This document shows, piece by piece, positions 13,986 to 16,500 of a stretch of DNA of 16,500 bases; positions within the stretch are counted from its first letter, which is position 1; each line of letters opens with the position of its first letter. The position numbers and the translations under genes are program-made. The notes beneath the pieces are model-generated. The model did not search any database, was not told the origin of the DNA, and saw only the letters and a list, made by a program, of their open reading frames with translations. This stretch comes from Clostridiales bacterium DTU023 (GTDB lineage: Bacteria; Bacillota; Clostridia; Saccharofermentanales; DTU023). The stretch lies in NCBI GenBank assembly GCA_001512945.1, contig LFTF01000043.1:4439-20938 (forward strand). Direction: 5' to 3'.

Positions 13986-16007
13986 TTATTTACTGTTGCC
14001 TGCCAGAGTCCGCTCAATCAAGTGATCGTCCGCAAGGTATGGCAGAGTCAGGCAGTCTTTGCCCGCCATCGTGCGGTTGTACTCCATCGCGGTTTCAATG
14101 GCATGCTCATTTCTTGCCCAGGCGCGTCGCGCGACACCTGCCATCACATCCCAGAGGACGGCGTTGCCAAGTACTTCGTCAATTCGCTCGGAACCGTCAA
14201 GAACGCATCCGAACCCTCCGTTGATTGCTTTGCCGATACCGGTTCCGCCACCGTTATGAAGGGTGCAAAGACTCATGCCGCGCGCGGCATTGCCGGCAAA
14301 CACAGAGGTTGCCATATCGGCTGTCACGTTACTGCCATCATGAATATTCGATGTTTCACGAAATGGTGAGTCGGTACCTCCCGTGTCATGGTGATCGCGT
14401 CCGATCATGACGGGGCCGATCTTGCCTTCGCGGACGAGTTCGTTGAATTTCAAGGCGATCGTCATGCGACCGGTCGCGTCACTGTATAAGATGCGCGCTT
14501 TGGTTCCGACAACGAGCTTGTTTTTTTCCGCGTCTCGTATCCAGTTATAGTTGTCCCGGTCCTGGTAACGCCTATCGGGATCAATACATGCCATAGCGGC
14601 TTGATCCGTGAGACGGAGATCCTCGTCTTTGCCCGAGAGGCAGACCCACCGGAACGGACCGTAGCCGTAGTCGAACAGAAGCGGTCCCATGATGTCTTCG
14701 ACGTAAGACGGCCAGATGAAACCATCGCGATCATTTTCTTTGTTCTTCGAAATCTCGGTGACGCCTGAATCAAAAATCGCTTTCATAAATGAATTGCCAT
14801 AGTCAAAGAAGTAAGTGCCCTTGGCCGTGAGTTGTTTGATGGCTTGGAAGTGCCGGTTGAGAGACCGATTGACTTGTCTTATAAATTGTTCGGGATCCTC
14901 TGACAGCATCGCTGTGCGCTCCTCATAAGTGAGGCCCTGGGGGCAGTAACCGCCTGTGTATGGTTCGTGGCAAGATGTTTGGTCAGACAGCAGATCGATC
15001 ACAAGATCGTGAGCAATTGCGTAGTCAAGGAGATCGACGATATTGCCGTGATAGGCAATTGAGAGGGGTTGTTTTTTCGCTATGGCGTCCTTTGCCAGGG
15101 CGAAAGCCTCATCACAAGAATCAGAGGCAACATCGACCCATCCCTGATCGTGTCGCGTCTTGATGCGCGAAGAATCTACCTCGGCGATGATGGAAACCCC
15201 TCCGGCGATATTGCATGCTTTGCCCTGGGCACCCGACATACCTCCGAGCCCGGAGCTTACAAACAGATGACCTGCGAGGTCGCCGTCATTAGGAATGCCT
15301 AGTTGCTGCCGTCCGGCGTTCAGGAGCGTGTTGTAGGTGCCATGGACGATGCCTTGTGGACCAATGTACATCCATCCGCCCGCTGTCATCTGACCGTAGC
15401 TGGAGACGCCCATCGAGGCAGCGCGATTGAAGTCCTCAAGATTATCGTACTGCCCGATCATAAGGCCATTGGTCAAGATCACGCGCGGAGCGGAGCGGGG
15501 ACTGTGAAAAAGGCCCACCGGATGACCGGAGAACAGGACGAGTGTCTGCTCGTCCGTTAAGATTTCTAGATATTTTTTGATGAGCTGATACTGCATCCAG
15601 TTCTGGCAGACAGATCCCGTTTCTCCGTAAGTAACGAGTTCATAAGGGTAAAGAGCGACTTCGCAATCGAGATTGTTGTCGATCATTACCTGAAAGGCTT
15701 TGCCTTCGACGCAGTTCCCTTGGTATTCATCAATTGGCCTGCCATAGATTCTGCTATGCGGACGGAATCGGTAACCATAGATTTTGCCACGTTCGTTGAG
15801 TTCCCGCAGAAACTCCGGAGCCATCTGTTTGTGATATTGTTCGGGGATGTAGCGGAGCGCATTTTTTAAAGCCGTCGCACGTTCTTTTTCGGAAAGGTCA
15901 GCTTTGCGGCGAGGCGCTCGCCTGATATCTTCTTCAAACAGGGGATCGGGCGGCAACGGTCCGTCAAGTGAAATCGGCATACAGGATTCAATTTGTTTGT
16001 TGTTCAT
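13986..16007 (-). CDS. hutU: Urocanate hydratase (long form)
   Basis: Converts urocanate to 4-imidazolone-5-propionate with tightly bound NAD+, the second step of histidine breakdown. The 673-residue protein is of the long form, close in length to vertebrate UROC1 (676) and well above the usual 555 or so of proteobacterial HutU. It shows GHPVGLFHSP (161-170), MTAGGWMYIGPQG (207-219), the NAD-binding SSGLGGMSGAQGKA (251-264), FDYGYGPFRWVCL (445-457), IGRDHHDTGGTDSP (535-548) and LHNGGGTGIG (583-592). The ATG at 16007 is preceded by the purine run AGAGGGGG with a 5-base gap and is 28 bases from the expected transcript start. An in-frame ATG at 16073 would lie upstream of that start, so I reject it. 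It is the first gene of the leftward operon; hutH is not next to it. Confidence 0.96.
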   Translation of the reverse strand: MNNKQIESCMPISLDGPLPPDPLFEEDIRRAPRRKADLSEKERATALKNALRYIPEQYHKQMAPEFLRELNERGKIYGYRFRPHSRIYGRPIDEYQGNCVEGKAFQVMIDNNLDCEVALYPYELVTYGETGSVCQNWMQYQLIKKYLEILTDEQTLVLFSGHPVGLFHSPRSAPRVILTNGLMIGQYDNLEDFNRAASMGVSSYGQMTAGGWMYIGPQGIVHGTYNTLLNAGRQQLGIPNDGDLAGHLFVSSGLGGMSGAQGKACNIAGGVSIIAEVDSSRIKTRHDQGWVDVASDSCDEAFALAKDAIAKKQPLSIAYHGNIVDLLDYAIAHDLVIDLLSDQTSCHEPYTGGYCPQGLTYEERTAMLSEDPEQFIRQVNRSLNRHFQAIKQLTAKGTYFFDYGNSFMKAIFDSGVTEISKNKENDRDGFIWPSYVEDIMGPLLFDYGYGPFRWVCLSGKDEDLRLTDQAAMACIDPDRRYQDRDNYNWIRDAEKNKLVVGTKARILYSDATGRMTIALKFNELVREGKIGPVMIGRDHHDTGGTDSPFRETSNIHDGSNVTADMATSVFAGNAARGMSLCTLHNGGGTGIGKAINGGFGCVLDGSERIDEVLGNAVLWDVMAGVARRAWARNEHAIETAMEYNRTMAGKDCLTLPYLADDHLIERTLAGNSK

Positions 16008-16041
16008 GGGTGCCCCCTCTCGTCTAGGCGTCATTATTTCA

Positions 16042-16070
16042 AGTATACTATCGAATGAGCAGTTGGTCAG
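16042..16070 (-). promoter_or_regulatory. Promoter of the leftward hut operon
   Basis: On the minus strand the -35 is CTGACC (plus-strand GGTCAG, 16065-16070; 4 of 6 matches to TTGACA) and the -10 is TATACT (plus-strand AGTATA, 16042-16047; 5 of 6), with an ideal 17-base spacer. Transcription would begin near 16035 and give a leader of about 28 bases. No HutP-like UAG-repeat leader or terminator-like attenuator is visible in this short leader. Confidence 0.6.
16044..16049 (+). promoter_or_regulatory. Possible -10 element for the ROK kinase, overlapping the hut -10
   Basis: The octamer AGTATACT (16042-16049) is its own reverse complement, so it presents TATACT on both strands. Read rightward it could serve the kinase gene, with a start near 16056 and a leader of about 30 bases containing the ribosome site. 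No good rightward -35 is visible upstream (nearest hexamers are near CGTCTA at 16021-16026), so the rightward promoter is uncertain. Confidence 0.35.
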
Positions 16071-16087
16071 CACAGGAGGGTTTTACA

Positions 16088-16500
16088 GTGAAGTGGACGG
16101 TTGGAATTGACCTTGGCGGGACGAATATCGCGGTGGGTCTCGTCGATGAACAGTATGAAATCGTCGGTCGTGAAAAGGTGAAAACGCGCGCGCCGCGATC
16201 CGCCAGTTCTCTTGCGGCCTCAATGGCCCGATGCGTCAATATTCTTTTGAAACGTCATGGCCTCAGGGCAGATCAACTTACTGCCATTGGGATTGGCGTG
16301 CCGGGTGTAGTCGATCCCCAGACAAAGCACCTGCTTTATGCCAGCAATCTATTTCTCAAACACGTCGATCTTGTTTCGCTAGTGCAAACCCATTTGCCTG
16401 ACGTTCCGATCCTGGTCGGCAACGACGCGGACTGCGCAGCCTATGGCGAATATTTGGCCGGAGAGGCGAAATTGTACGACAGCGCCCTCATGTTGACACT
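16088..16500 (+). CDS. ROK-family sugar kinase, probably glucokinase (partial)
   Basis: The first 137 codons of a ROK kinase that runs off the right edge. The start is GTG at 16088, with a strong AGGAGGG 7 bases upstream; there is no nearby ATG in frame that keeps the N-terminal motif. The protein begins MKWTVGIDLGGTNIAVGLVD, with the phosphate-binding DLGGTN at residues 8-13. It continues with AIGIGVPGVVDP and ends in the window with LVGNDADCAAYGEYLAGEA, whose ND pair holds the sugar-contacting Asn and the catalytic Asp of the family. These blocks fit bacterial ROK glucokinases, but the zinc-binding cysteine motif that would confirm ROK membership lies beyond the window. Fructokinase or N-acetylmannosamine kinase cannot be excluded. 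It is divergent from the hut operon, with about 80 bases between the starts. Confidence 0.85.
   Translation, partial: MKWTVGIDLGGTNIAVGLVDEQYEIVGREKVKTRAPRSASSLAASMARCVNILLKRHGLRADQLTAIGIGVPGVVDPQTKHLLYASNLFLKHVDLVSLVQTHLPDVPILVGNDADCAAYGEYLAGEAKLYDSALMLT

Noticed and set aside
16048..16239. A leftward 63-codon open frame across the start of the kinase
   Set aside because: It is antisense to the conserved ROK N-terminal motif and covers the divergent promoter region.

Overview
The window is a catabolic stretch of a bacterial chromosome, with intact genes packed tightly and no mobile elements, CRISPR arrays or RNA genes that I can see. It probably comes from the Bacillota (a Clostridia-like anaerobe) of roughly balanced GC content. 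This rests on strong AGGAGG-type ribosome sites, a lipoprotein BMP-type nucleoside importer of the Bacillus/Clostridium kind, a FYGQH-type uridine phosphorylase, the long (about 673-residue) urocanate hydratase and a stand-alone glutamate formimidoyltransferase. Genus and species cannot be told from the sequence.

Layout. 39-1607 (+): malQ, a 4-alpha-glucanotransferase. 1608-1797: intergenic, with an extended -10 promoter for what follows. 1798-10081 (+): a nucleoside salvage cluster made of cdd (cytidine deaminase), a complete BMP-family ABC importer (lipoprotein, double ATPase, two permeases), psuK, psuG and udp, closed by a strong terminator at 10115-10145. 10124-16007 (-): a convergent histidine-degradation operon transcribed hutU, ftcD, patB/malY-like C-S lyase, small PH-domain membrane protein, hutI. 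16008-16087: a compact divergent promoter region. 16088 to the end (+): the 5' part of a ROK-family sugar kinase.

How the genes fit together. The importer should bring in pyrimidine nucleosides. Cdd turns cytidine into uridine, Udp splits uridine to uracil and ribose-1-phosphate, and PsuK plus PsuG turn pseudouridine into uracil and ribose-5-phosphate. The cluster thus looks like a route from RNA-derived nucleosides to uracil and pentose phosphate, and its content makes pseudouridine a likely extra substrate of the importer. On the other strand HutU, HutI and FtcD carry urocanate to glutamate and formimino-tetrahydrofolate. Histidine ammonia-lyase (hutH) and the formimino-THF cyclodeaminase are not in the window.

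Most of this is standard metabolism. The points that deserve a second look are three tandem hairpins in the leader of the lipoprotein gene, a long acidic N-terminal extension and a changed signature motif on the ATPase, two non-histidine genes coupled inside the hut operon, a terminator hairpin that contains the end of hutI, and a symmetric -10 element between divergent genes. I found no clear sign of a wholly new system.
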